64,000 bases of DNA. It comes from JAHCHG01 sp965214585 (lineage in GTDB: Bacteria > Acidobacteriota > Blastocatellia > Pyrinomonadales > Pyrinomonadaceae). The stretch spans positions 1,922,001 through 1,986,000 of the forward strand of contig OZ243957.1 in assembly GCA_965214585.1 (NCBI GenBank), read 5' to 3'. Both the position numbers and the translations under genes were made by a program. Positions 50,001 through 62,085 of the stretch are shown here, in pieces. The stretch's first letter is position 1. Every line of letters starts with the position of its first letter. The notes under the pieces were generated by a model. The model ran no database searches, was not told the DNA's origin, and saw only the letters and a program-made list of their open reading frames with translations.

Positions 50001-51491
50001 GATACGAAACTCGGACCTGAAGAAATCACGCGCGACATTCCGAATGTCGGCGAAAATATGCTGCGTGATTTGGACGAGTCGGGAATTATCCGCATCGGAG
50101 CGCAAGTTAAACCGGGTTCGATTCTGGTCGGAAAAGTTACGCCGAAAGGCGAAACGCAGTTGACGGCGGAAGAAAAACTGCTTCGCGCGATTTTCGGCGA
50201 AAAAGCCGGAGACGTAAAAGACGCGAGCCTTACTTGTTCGCCGGGAATTGACGGAACGGTTGTTGACGTTCAGGTTTTCACGCGCAAAGGACAGGAAAAG
50301 GACGAGCGTTCGCTTGATATTGAGTCGCTCGAAGAAGACGGTTTGCGCCGCGATCTCGAAGACGAAATTCGTATCTTGACCGAACAGCGCGATCAGCGAA
50401 TTTACGAACTTTTTGAAGGCAGAAACCTGACAAAAGACCTTGTTGACGGCAAAGACGTTCTGCTGAAAAAAGGCACGACGCTTGACCGCGAAACCTTGAA
50501 AGAAATCGAGATCAAGCATTTGCGTAAAGCGGAAGTCGCCGCCGGAACGGTTGATATTGCCGACGAAATAAAAGAATACGAAGATCGAACAGCCAGACAA
50601 ATTGATATTTTGAGCGACATCTACGAGGAGAAGATCACCAAGTTAAAACAAGGCGATGAACTTCCGCCGGGAGTTATCAAAACGGTCAAAGTTTTTGTCG
50701 CAATGAAACGCAAATTGAGCGTCGGCGACAAAATGGCTGGACGGCACGGAAACAAAGGCGTTATCGCACGGATTCTGCCCGAAGAAGATATGCCGTATCT
50801 GCCGGACGGAACGCCGGTTGATATTGTGCTTAATCCGCTTGGAGTTCCGTCGCGGATGAACGTCGGGCAGATTCTCGAAACGCATCTCGGCTGGGCGGGA
50901 CGTATTCTCGGACTTCATTTTGCAACGCCCGTTTTTGACGGCGCAAGCGAAAAGGAAATCAAGGATTACATCAAACTTGCCAACGACAAGTATGACGAAC
51001 TCGGTATTCCGGCTTCGGTTGGACCGTCGGGCAAAACGAGGCTTTATGACGGAATGACCGGAGAATTATTCGAGCAGAAAGTAACCGTCGGTTATATTTA
51101 TATGCTCAAATTATCGCATCTTGTTGACGATAAGATTCACGCCCGTTCAATCGGACCATACAGCTTGATTACGCAGCAGCCTCTGGGCGGAAAAGCGCAA
51201 TTCGGCGGACAGCGTTTCGGAGAAATGGAAGTTTGGGCTTTAGAAGCCTACGGCGCGGCGCATATTTTGCAGGAACTTCTGACCTGCAAATCCGACGACG
51301 TGGCGGGACGCTCGAAGATTTACGAAACAATCGTCAAAGGCGAATCGGATTTCCAACCCGGAATTCCCGAATCGTTCAATGTTCTCGTGCGCGAACTGCA
51401 ATCGCTTTGTCTTGATGTCGAACTTATTACGGAAGACGAAGTTGATGCGGAAGAATTGAACGCCGGAGTCGGCGAAGTTGTAGGTGATTAA
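47043..51491 (+). CDS. rpoB: RNA polymerase beta subunit with an N-terminal cysteine-rich insertion
   Basis: 1482 residues. Standard regions are present: GRRTSQAPERVDFSKIATSA at the N terminus, FIINGTERVIVSQLHRSPG, the rifampicin cluster FFGSSQLSQFMDQTNPLSE with THKRRLSALGPGGL, and GDKMAGRHGNKGV near the end. Between about residues 90 and 160 there is an insertion with eight cysteines in four C-x(1-2)-C pairs (C95-x-C97, C110-x2-C113, C129-x2-C132, C143-x2-C146), which looks like two zinc ribbons; E. coli beta lacks it. A further insertion (about 318-450) lies before the lobe ends. The gene is preceded by two hairpins and followed by a heptamer hairpin before rpoC. Confidence 0.97.
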   Translation: MIVNPLQTNKHGVGRRTSQAPERVDFSKIATSAQIPNLIEVQRESYNRFLQMDLIPEERANVGLQTVFQSIFPVSDFRETATLEFVEYQIGNWQCKCGSLEGLEHLRANCKECGAKIKVDPFNQAEVLCDNCGTFNVVRPKLCTNCGEPVGLKHKHDQKECQERGTSYSVPLKVKIRLTVFDKDADTGVSTIRDIKEEEVFFGEIPLMTDNGTFIINGTERVIVSQLHRSPGVFFKGDRDSYLAKVIPYRGSWVEFEYDQKGILQSRLGKRKLLSTIFLRALGLWLNPQIDMSTVSDSILEEVVKNAEFTDADILKQFYTTETASVEKGKLYLKIKEDGATHLKGMRADEDVKAGKEKIVSSGKKITASAIRELRKNNIGKVAVFDADFEGAFAIDDIINMETGEVILEANNEITASVLQQLIDEGVQSFSVFFPEKDVIGSVISATLKKDAVEKPVDALLEIYRKMRPGDPPTVPTAYRLLEGMFFEPRRFDLSRVGRLKFNIKMGRPMLEDIDKSLLEAKDFFEVVNYLLRMKRDSDNYYQDDIDHLGNRRVRAVGELLENQFRIGLERMERAIKEKMSIQQDMFTTMPRDLVNAKPVTAAVREFFGSSQLSQFMDQTNPLSEITHKRRLSALGPGGLSRERAGFEVRDVHPTHYGRICPIETPEGPNIGLISSLASFARINEFGFIESPYRKVEDGRVVEYVKVINGGDTDFKPNTHHPLEDVEAANEKLKKGEREAEHEPFPFYLTAWEEDKYIIGQANIELDEKGNLVNERNAARLKGEFITASRDDIEYMDVSPKQLVSVAASLVPFLENDDANRALMGSNMQRQSVPLLQAESPYVGTGMEAIAARDSGAVVIAKRDGIVDYVDSERIIVKADTKTEGTISREVTADIYSLVKFTRSNQNTCINQRPIVQVSERVRKGQVIADGPCTDRGELALGRNVLVAFMSWRGYNFEDAILVSERLVKEDYYTSIHIESLEVEARDTKLGPEEITRDIPNVGENMLRDLDESGIIRIGAQVKPGSILVGKVTPKGETQLTAEEKLLRAIFGEKAGDVKDASLTCSPGIDGTVVDVQVFTRKGQEKDERSLDIESLEEDGLRRDLEDEIRILTEQRDQRIYELFEGRNLTKDLVDGKDVLLKKGTTLDRETLKEIEIKHLRKAEVAAGTVDIADEIKEYEDRTARQIDILSDIYEEKITKLKQGDELPPGVIKTVKVFVAMKRKLSVGDKMAGRHGNKGVIARILPEEDMPYLPDGTPVDIVLNPLGVPSRMNVGQILETHLGWAGRILGLHFATPVFDGASEKEIKDYIKLANDKYDELGIPASVGPSGKTRLYDGMTGELFEQKVTVGYIYMLKLSHLVDDKIHARSIGPYSLITQQPLGGKAQFGGQRFGEMEVWALEAYGAAHILQELLTCKSDDVAGRSKIYETIVKGESDFQPGIPESFNVLVRELQSLCLDVELITEDEVDAEELNAGVGEVVGD

Positions 51492-51583
51492 TTGGTCTTT
51501 GGTCTTTGGTCTTTGGTTTTGGAATTTTTAGTGTTAAAAAATTTTCAAAGATCAAAAGCCGAAGACCAAAGACCAAAACCGAA
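51492..51583. repeat. Heptamer array with inverted partner (TTGGTCT type) between rpoB and rpoC
   Basis: Left arm: TTGGTCT repeated three times, then TTGGTTT (51492-51520). Right arm: GACCAAA GACCAAA type (51547-51583). It forms a long imperfect hairpin in the 119-bp rpoB-rpoC gap. The exact heptamer TTTGGTC also occurs inside the kinase gene at 60122-60184. Confidence 0.9.
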
Positions 51584-51610
51584 TAGCAGATTGGAAAGGG
51601 AGAGAAAGAA

Positions 51611-55858
<4,248 letters not shown>

Positions 55859-55884
55859 ATTCGGATGGCGAAAGCTAAAAGCAC

Positions 55885-55930
55885 AAGCGCGGAGTTTCTG
55901 ATTTTGTTCGGAAACTCCGCGCTTTTTATT
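55885..55930 (+). terminator. Strong intrinsic terminator after rpoC
   Basis: 14-bp perfect stem AAGCGCGGAGTTTC (55885-55898) with GAAACTCCGCGCTT (55911-55924), then a T-rich tail. It closes the operon against the convergent kinase gene. Confidence 0.9.
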
Positions 55931-55972
55931 CACCAAAAAAACCTGAGAAATCCTGAATTTCCCGGATATTTA

Positions 55973-58798
55973 TCATTTTCCCGACTTGCTTTTAACTTTC
56001 TTGATTTTCGCTTCGATTTCGGGAAACAATTTATTATCATATTCGCCGATCTCGCCTTTGCTTTTCATTTCGGTAAAACCTTTGAATGCACTTTGATAAT
56101 TTTCGAGTGCTTTGCGGTAAAGTTCCTTGTCGTTTCTTTTTTCGGCAAATTTGGCATATACGTCGGCAATTGTAAGCGTGGTTAAATGAATTGTTCTGAT
56201 CGCAAATTTATATTTCGGATCGAGTTCAACAACGGTTTGAAAATTTTCTTTTGACTGTTTAAGAATGTCCAAAGCCGCTTCAAAATCTTTCAATTCAGCG
56301 TAAGCCTCGCCGATTTTTAACTGAATAACGGCAATTTCATATAAAGTTTTAGGATTGTTCCGATCTCCTTTAGAGATTTCTTCGGCTTTTTTGATTACAT
56401 TTTTAAGAATGTCCAGTGATTTCTGATGTTTTCCTGCATAGCCGTATGCGTCCGCCAAATCTTTTTTCGTTATGACGACATCCCATCTTGCACGAAAATT
56501 CTGCGGATCAGCCTTTAAAAATATTTCGGCAATTTCAGCCGCTTTTCCGTATTCATAGATCGCTTTTTCATAATCTTCGGTTTCTATCGTGCTTGAGGCT
56601 TTTTTTGCATAAGCCAGTTGCAGCGATCTTTGCAAACTTTGATTGTTCGGATATTTTTCGGCAAGCGGGATAAGCAGATCAAGAGCTTTTTTCAGAGCAA
56701 TTTCCGCTGCTTCCAGATCGTTGTCCCAACCATATGCTTCGCCGTAATCAACATACATATAGGCAAGATTTTCGGCGATCTCCAAATTTTCGGGCTGTTC
56801 CCGCAGCAGTTTTTCATAAGCATTTGTTGCAAGATCGTATTGTTTGACGGCTTCTTTATATCTCGCATCCGTATAAAGCATACGTCCTTTTCCTCTTAGA
56901 GCAATTGCCAGATTTTTGCGGGCTTCAAAATCGTTCGGATTTCTGCGGACGATCTCCTTGCGTAGAGCGAGAGATTTATCAAAGAATTCCTTGACTTCTT
57001 CGGTTGTGCCGATTTGCATTTTAATTTCGCTCATTCTGGCAAAACTGCTCGCCATATCGCTCATCGCCGTCAGATCGTTCGGATTTTGGTTATACAATTT
57101 CTGCCGAATATTAAAAGCCTTTTCATAACTTTTCGCCGCAGCTTGCGTATCGCCGAGATTTGAACTCGCCTGATTTCCCTGCAAATCGCCGACTTTTTCA
57201 TAAGCCATTGCCAGTTCTCTTTGAAGTTGTAAATCGCCGCTTGCCTCTTTTGATAAACTGTCGAGATATTCGAGTGCCAGCGAGATCAATTCTTCGCGGG
57301 CGGGAGTCGAGCCGGGCAGTTTTTCGATCTTAGGAGCTAAATCAAACAAAAACGAATTTGCCAACTGCCGCACATCGTTAAAACGCCGTTCCGCCTTCGC
57401 TTTTTCCGCTTGTGCGACTTCTCTTTCCGCTTGTGCGGCACGCGCTTGCCAGAGCGTCGCAATGATTCCGCCGATGATCGCCAGCAAAATCAAACCCGCC
57501 GCAAAAACACTCGCTTTATTTCGTTTGACGAATTTTTCCGCCCGATACGAAAATGTATTCGGACGCGCCGAAACGGGCAAACCTCTAAGATGCCGCTTGA
57601 TGTCTTCGGCGAAATTTTCGGCGGACGAATAACGCCTTTCCGGTTCTTTTCGCAACGCCTTTAAAACGATATTATCCAAATCTCCGCGAATGCTGTTTGA
57701 ATTTAGATTTACTTGATGCGGATTTGTCAGAAGCGTTTTGTTTGCTTTTGTTTGTTTGTTCTCTGTCTGCGGTTCTTCTAAAAAAGATTTCGGTTCGTCG
57801 TTCGATTGAATCGCGGTTTTCGCTTCCGTGATTTCCTTGAATTGTTTTGAAATAGTGTCAACCATCGAAGACGGCAGCGGCGGATCAATTTCGATAATCG
57901 CTTTATAGATTTCCTTTAAGTTATCTTCTTTTGTTTCAAACGGGCGATGTCCGCTCAAAAGTTCGTATAAAATTACGCCTAAACTGTAAACATCGGTTGC
58001 CGTCGTTACGCTTTTGCTCTGGATTTGTTCGGGCGAAGCGTAAGAAGGTGTCATCACGCCGAGTTTTGTGATTGTCGCCGAATCCGCGTTTTCTATTTCT
58101 TCGGAAAGAATTTTCGAGATTCCGAAATCGAGCAGTTTGGGAACGCCGTCTTCATTGACCAGAATATTCGACGGCTTCAAATCTCTGTGAACGATTAAAT
58201 TTCTGTGCGCGAAATCAACCGCCGAGCAGACTTCTCTGAAAAGGTCGAGCCTCTGATTCAAGTTTAGTCCGTTTTTATTGCAGTAATCGTTAATCGGCAA
58301 ACCTTCAATGTATTCCATCGCAATATACGGAATTTTGTCGTCGGTCATTCCGGCGTTTAACAATCTGGCGATGTTCGGATGCTCCAAAGACTCCAAAATC
58401 TCGCGTTCCGTTTGAAAGCGACGGCGCAAAGCGGCTGTGTTCATCTCGCGCTTGAGCAGTTTAAGAGCGACTTTCTGTTGAAATTTCCCGTCGGCGCGTT
58501 CCGCCAGATAAACCGCGCCCATTCCGCCTTGCCCTAATTCGCGGACAATTCGGAAAACGCCGATATTCTGTCCGATCAGAGTGTTTTCGTCAGCGTCAAT
58601 AAAATCCTTTAAAAACTCGACTGCCGAAAGGCGCATCAAATCTTCGGATTCTTCTTCAAACGCTAAAAGCGATTCGACTTCCCGGCGAATCTCACCATTT
58701 ACTTTAAATTTCTCAAAGAACTTTCCGCGTTCCGCCCTGTCGAGCGGCAGAACTTCATTTAATAATTTCTTGATCGTTTTCCAATTCTCAGTTCGCAT
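55973..58798 (-). CDS. Membrane Ser/Thr protein kinase with C-terminal TPR domain
   Basis: 941 residues. N-terminal ~75 residues (ENWKTIKKLLNEVLPLD) are a helical region common to this acidobacterial kinase group. The kinase domain runs about 80-400: glycine loop GQGGMGAVYLAE, Lys113 (VALK), HRDLKPSN (Asp206) and DFGISK (Asp224), TPSYASPEQ in the activation loop. A single membrane helix (SVFAAGLILLAIIGGIIATLW, about 430) follows. A coiled segment and about eight TPR units fill the rest, probably outside the cytosol. It would phosphorylate cytosolic proteins in response to a signal sensed through the TPRs. The second kinase and an ECF sigma factor lie upstream on the same strand. Confidence 0.93.
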   Translation of the reverse strand: MRTENWKTIKKLLNEVLPLDRAERGKFFEKFKVNGEIRREVESLLAFEEESEDLMRLSAVEFLKDFIDADENTLIGQNIGVFRIVRELGQGGMGAVYLAERADGKFQQKVALKLLKREMNTAALRRRFQTEREILESLEHPNIARLLNAGMTDDKIPYIAMEYIEGLPINDYCNKNGLNLNQRLDLFREVCSAVDFAHRNLIVHRDLKPSNILVNEDGVPKLLDFGISKILSEEIENADSATITKLGVMTPSYASPEQIQSKSVTTATDVYSLGVILYELLSGHRPFETKEDNLKEIYKAIIEIDPPLPSSMVDTISKQFKEITEAKTAIQSNDEPKSFLEEPQTENKQTKANKTLLTNPHQVNLNSNSIRGDLDNIVLKALRKEPERRYSSAENFAEDIKRHLRGLPVSARPNTFSYRAEKFVKRNKASVFAAGLILLAIIGGIIATLWQARAAQAEREVAQAEKAKAERRFNDVRQLANSFLFDLAPKIEKLPGSTPAREELISLALEYLDSLSKEASGDLQLQRELAMAYEKVGDLQGNQASSNLGDTQAAAKSYEKAFNIRQKLYNQNPNDLTAMSDMASSFARMSEIKMQIGTTEEVKEFFDKSLALRKEIVRRNPNDFEARKNLAIALRGKGRMLYTDARYKEAVKQYDLATNAYEKLLREQPENLEIAENLAYMYVDYGEAYGWDNDLEAAEIALKKALDLLIPLAEKYPNNQSLQRSLQLAYAKKASSTIETEDYEKAIYEYGKAAEIAEIFLKADPQNFRARWDVVITKKDLADAYGYAGKHQKSLDILKNVIKKAEEISKGDRNNPKTLYEIAVIQLKIGEAYAELKDFEAALDILKQSKENFQTVVELDPKYKFAIRTIHLTTLTIADVYAKFAEKRNDKELYRKALENYQSAFKGFTEMKSKGEIGEYDNKLFPEIEAKIKKVKSKSGK

Positions 58799-58894
58799 AG
58801 ATCGGTTCTCCCAAAAAGGCTCTTATTTACTAATGCGTAATTGATCCGAAAATATGGTCAAAAAAAATTATAAAAACCGAAATCGTAAGCTATT

Positions 58895-58973
58895 TGAGGG
58901 GTCGCGGAGTTTTTGACTGGAGCGCAAGCGGGACGCTTGCGCTCCAGTCAATAAAAAACTCTGCGACCTCTCA
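58895..58973. repeat. Palindromic element between the two kinase genes
   Basis: Arms 58895-58929 and 58934-58973 (core GACTGGAGCGCAAGCG) with a 4-nt loop; the right arm has a few extra A/T bases. It would form a very stable hairpin and may end the upstream kinase transcript. Confidence 0.8.
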
Positions 58974-58998
58974 TTTATTTAATAAAACAATTTTTAAA

Positions 58999-61038
58999 TT
59001 ATTCAGCATTTTCCGCCAACGCTTCTCCGATTATCTTCGGAAAATCCATCCTTTCGACACCGAATGTATTTATTCGTCTTTTACAAAGGTCGTAATGCGG
59101 CTGAAATTCCATCATTTTATTCTGCTTTACCAAAGCGTAAGCCAAAAAGCACTCGCCTTCGATAACTGCGTAATTATCTTCTTTATAATAAGCACGAAAC
59201 AGCGGCAGTGCTTCGCGGATATAATCTTCGCTCAACTGATATTTGTTTTTGCTTGTCGGCGGACGCGCCGCTTGCAGATATTGATCGTGAAGGTGTGTAG
59301 AATCCGGTTTTACTAACATTCCCGCATAATCGGAAAGCATATAAGGAAAGTTGAGATTTTTAGGATTTGTTTCGCGCATCATCTCGATAGCGCGGGCGAG
59401 CAGTTCGGCATCGTGGAGTTCCGATTCAAGCGCGTGATACATATAATATATATCTTTGGCGACGAGTTCGTGTTTTTCGCCGTAAAATTGTTTTCGCAAT
59501 TCAAGTGCGCGGCGGGCGTGAAACATTTGTTTGTTCAAAAAAAATGCGGCACGCGCCGGATTTGTTTCACCACCCTTGACGACATTATAAACTTCTGTAA
59601 ATTTATGATGAAGTTCCGCCTGAACGTCGGGCTGATCGGCAAATTCGGTTTCGATCTTATCGCTCAGATCGTTTATCACGTCAATCAACTTTATGTCTTT
59701 ACCGAATTTCGCGCCTTCGGCATACCACGCCGGATTTGCATACGAGATCACCTTTGCCATAAACTGACTGATCTTTTCGGCTTTTTCCCTTTCGGTATTG
59801 GCGCGAACGGTTTCGAGTTCGGCTTGCCGCTGCGCTTCGGCGGCAATCTTTGCCTGCCGGTTCGCCGCGTTCGCCTGCCACATTGCCGCCGCGATTCCGG
59901 TTACCAAACTCAGAAAAATCAAAACTCCGGCGATAACGGGAATTTTGTTGCGCCTCACGAATTTGCCCGCCCGATAAGAAAACGTCGCCGGACGCGCCGC
60001 AATCGGCAGACCGTCTATAAAACGCCATAAGTCGTCGGAAAAACGCTCGACGGTTTGATAACGCCGTTCGGGTTCTTCGCTCGTCGCCGTCTGCAAAATT
60101 GCCTGCAAATCGGGGTTTGGCTTTTGGTCTTTGGTCTTTGGTTTTTGGTTTTTGTTCTGAAATTTGGAATTTGAAATCTGAAATCGGCTTTGAACTAATT
60201 CCGATAAAACTACGCCAAGCGAATAAATATCGGTGGCGGTTGAGACGGGTTCGCCTTTTTTTTGTTCGGGGGATGCGTATTTCGGTGTCATCGCTCCGTA
60301 AATCGTCGTGTTTTTAGAAGTTTCGCCAGATTCGTCGAGCAGTTTTGAGATTCCGAAATCGAGCAGTTTCGGCGTTCCGTTTTTTGTAATCAGGATATTC
60401 GACGGCTTTAGATCGCGGTGAATTATCAAATTTCGATGAGCAAACGCCACCGCATCGCAGATTTTATTGAAAAGTTTCAGACGCGAATGAATGTCGAGCG
60501 AATTTTTTTGGCAAAACTCGTCAACCGGAACGCCTTCGACGTATTCCATCACGAGATATGGAATTCCATCGTCGGTTTTTCCGGCATCGAGCAGACGCGC
60601 GATGTTCGGATGAGAAAGCGTCGCCAGAATTTCCTTTTCGCGCCGGAAAATGTGCCGTATTTTCTCGACGTTAAACTCGCGTTTGAGCATTTTGACGGCG
60701 ACCTTTTGTTTAAATTTCCCGTCAGTTCTTTCGGCAAGAAAAACCGCGCCCATTCCGCCGAAACCGAGTTCGCCGACGATCTTATAAATGCCGACGTTCT
60801 GCCCGTTCAGAGAGTTTCCGTTCGTTTCATCTGCGTCAATAAAATCCTTCAAAAATTCAACTGCCGACACCTTCAGCAAACTTTCCGACTCTGTTTCAAA
60901 CGTCAAAAGCGATTTGACCTCGCGGCGAATTTCGTCGGTTACGAGCGAACTTTTAAAATACTTTTCCCGTTCCGCCGCATCGAGCGGCAAAATATCAAAT
61001 AACAAATCTTTAACTTTTTTCCAATTTTGCGGGTGAAT
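58999..61038 (-). CDS. Membrane Ser/Thr protein kinase, apparent ATT start, heptamer repeat in the kinase domain
   Basis: 679 residues from an ATT codon at 61036-61038. GGAGGT lies 6 nt before it, and the first residues IHPQNWKKVKDLLFDILPLD align exactly with the MRTENWKTIKKLLNEVLPLD start of the neighbouring paralogue. No ATG, GTG or TTG occurs between the in-frame stop at 61057-61059 and a TTG at 61005. The kinase domain has GFGGMGAVFLAER, Lys116, HRDLKPSN (Asp209) and DFGISK (Asp227). Between helices F and H, residues about 285-306 are encoded by nine consecutive heptamers (60122-60184), replacing the usual segment. A membrane helix (VIAGVLIFLSLVTGIAAAMW) and a helical, partly TPR-like tail follow. 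Activity after this insertion is uncertain. Confidence 0.88.
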   Translation of the reverse strand: MHPQNWKKVKDLLFDILPLDAAEREKYFKSSLVTDEIRREVKSLLTFETESESLLKVSAVEFLKDFIDADETNGNSLNGQNVGIYKIVGELGFGGMGAVFLAERTDGKFKQKVAVKMLKREFNVEKIRHIFRREKEILATLSHPNIARLLDAGKTDDGIPYLVMEYVEGVPVDEFCQKNSLDIHSRLKLFNKICDAVAFAHRNLIIHRDLKPSNILITKNGTPKLLDFGISKLLDESGETSKNTTIYGAMTPKYASPEQKKGEPVSTATDIYSLGVVLSELVQSRFQISNSKFQNKNQKPKTKDQKPNPDLQAILQTATSEEPERRYQTVERFSDDLWRFIDGLPIAARPATFSYRAGKFVRRNKIPVIAGVLIFLSLVTGIAAAMWQANAANRQAKIAAEAQRQAELETVRANTEREKAEKISQFMAKVISYANPAWYAEGAKFGKDIKLIDVINDLSDKIETEFADQPDVQAELHHKFTEVYNVVKGGETNPARAAFFLNKQMFHARRALELRKQFYGEKHELVAKDIYYMYHALESELHDAELLARAIEMMRETNPKNLNFPYMLSDYAGMLVKPDSTHLHDQYLQAARPPTSKNKYQLSEDYIREALPLFRAYYKEDNYAVIEGECFLAYALVKQNKMMEFQPHYDLCKRRINTFGVERMDFPKIIGEALAENAE
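60122..60184. repeat. Heptamer array inside the kinase gene
   Basis: Nine uninterrupted heptamers on the plus strand, TTTTGGT CTTTGGT CTTTGGT TTTTGGT TTTTGTT CTGAAAT TTGGAAT TTGAAAT CTGAAAT: 63 bp, a multiple of both 7 and 3, so the frame is kept. Confidence 0.95.
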
Positions 61039-61101
61039 AATTTCACCTCCGGGCTGTCAGCAGTATTTTGATGATTTTATTGAACTATTTTCTTCATATA
61101 T

Positions 61102-61155
61102 TTTCTATGTGTCTATATGGTTAAAAAAATTCTTAACCACATAGATACATAGAAA
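61102..61155. repeat. Inverted repeat between the ECF sigma gene and the kinase gene
   Basis: Arms TTTCTATGTGTCTATATGG (61102-61120) and CCACATAGATACATAGAAA (61137-61155), almost perfect complements, AT-rich. It could attenuate read-through from the sigma gene into the kinase. Confidence 0.6.
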
Positions 61156-61206
61156 ACATAGCGAAAGATAACGCTGCTTTTATAAGTTATTTTTACCTAT
61201 TCCTAA

Positions 61207-61776
61207 CTACTCCTGATTCAATTCACGATACAGCCACAAACGCGCCGCCTGCCATTCGCGTCCGACGGTGCTGACCGAGATTTCCAGCGATTCGGCGATT
61301 TCCTCCGCGCTCATTCCGCCGAAGAATTTCATCTCGACGATCTTTGCCTGCTGCTCGTCGAATTCTTCGAGCCGTTCCAAAGCCTCGTGCAGAGCGAGAA
61401 CCGAGCCGAGCCGTTCACGGGCGGAAATCTGCACGTCGTCAACCGAAAAATGAATTTTATCGTTGCCGCGCTTTTCCGCCGAGTGCTGACGGGCGTAATC
61501 AACCAGAATCTGCCGCATCATTCTCGAAGCGATGCCGTAAAAATGCCGCCGGTTCTGCCAGTCAATTCCCGTCTGCTCGGAAAGCCGCAAAAACGCTTCG
61601 TGAACTAAAGCGGTTGACTGCAAAGTATGATCGGAGCGTTCTCTGGACATCAAAATCCGTGCCTGCCGTTTCAGTTCGTCATAAACAAACGGTAAAAGTA
61701 ATTCTTTTGCATCTTCATTTCCATCGTTCCATTCGTGAAGAATCTGCGTGATCTCCGAAGACTGTTCGCTGCTCAT
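61207..61776 (-). CDS. ECF-family sigma factor (acidobacterial type)
   Basis: 189 residues. Region 2: LLPFVYDELKRQARILMSRE, HTLQSTALVHEAFLRL and the -10 binding RRHFYGIASRMMRQILVDYA. Region 4: LEEFDEQQAKIVEMKFFGGM, then AEEIAESLEISVSTVGREWQ, a helix-turn-helix. This matches the sigma-70-like TIGR02999/ECF group abundant in Acidobacteriota and Planctomycetes, often encoded beside Ser/Thr kinases. No anti-sigma gene is adjacent; kinases of the group are thought to control these sigma factors. It reads into the two kinase genes. The divergent delta-60 gene shares its upstream region. Confidence 0.92.
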   Translation of the reverse strand: MSSEQSSEITQILHEWNDGNEDAKELLLPFVYDELKRQARILMSRERSDHTLQSTALVHEAFLRLSEQTGIDWQNRRHFYGIASRMMRQILVDYARQHSAEKRGNDKIHFSVDDVQISARERLGSVLALHEALERLEEFDEQQAKIVEMKFFGGMSAEEIAESLEISVSTVGREWQAARLWLYRELNQE

Positions 61777-62085
61777 AATTTATTTGTTCAGAAAGATTTT
61801 TTGCACACATTGTAACTTACTTTCAACGAAAATAAAACCTTTTTTAAATTATTTTGAGCGATTTTGCAGAGTTTTTACGCATATACAAACAGAGGCGGTA
61901 AAAGCGGACGATTTTTTGTGAAAAATAAAAAAAAAGAATGTAAGTCTGAAATTTCCCGAAAAATTGTTCGCCGGCTGCCTCGAAAAAATATTTTTAATTA
62001 TTTTTGTCACTTTTTCCAATTCAAGTTCACATATACAAATGACAGGAAAAATTCAAAAATTTTGCTTACTAAAAAGGAGAGAAAA
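61777..62085. other. Divergent promoter region with an exact 10-bp direct repeat
   Basis: 309 bp between the sigma gene and the delta-60 gene, very AT-rich. CATATACAAA occurs at 61880-61889 and 62030-62039, 150 bp apart start to start, in the same orientation, each followed after a few bases by AGG. It could mark sites for a regulator or ECF sigma factor. AAAGGAGAGAAAA precedes the delta-60 gene start. Confidence 0.4.

Noticed and set aside
49536..50600. A 354-codon open frame antisense to rpoB, and a 314-codon one antisense to rpoC (54380-55324)
   Set aside because: Both lie wholly within conserved genes, are Phe/Arg/Asn-rich with no motif, and arise from codon bias of the real strand.
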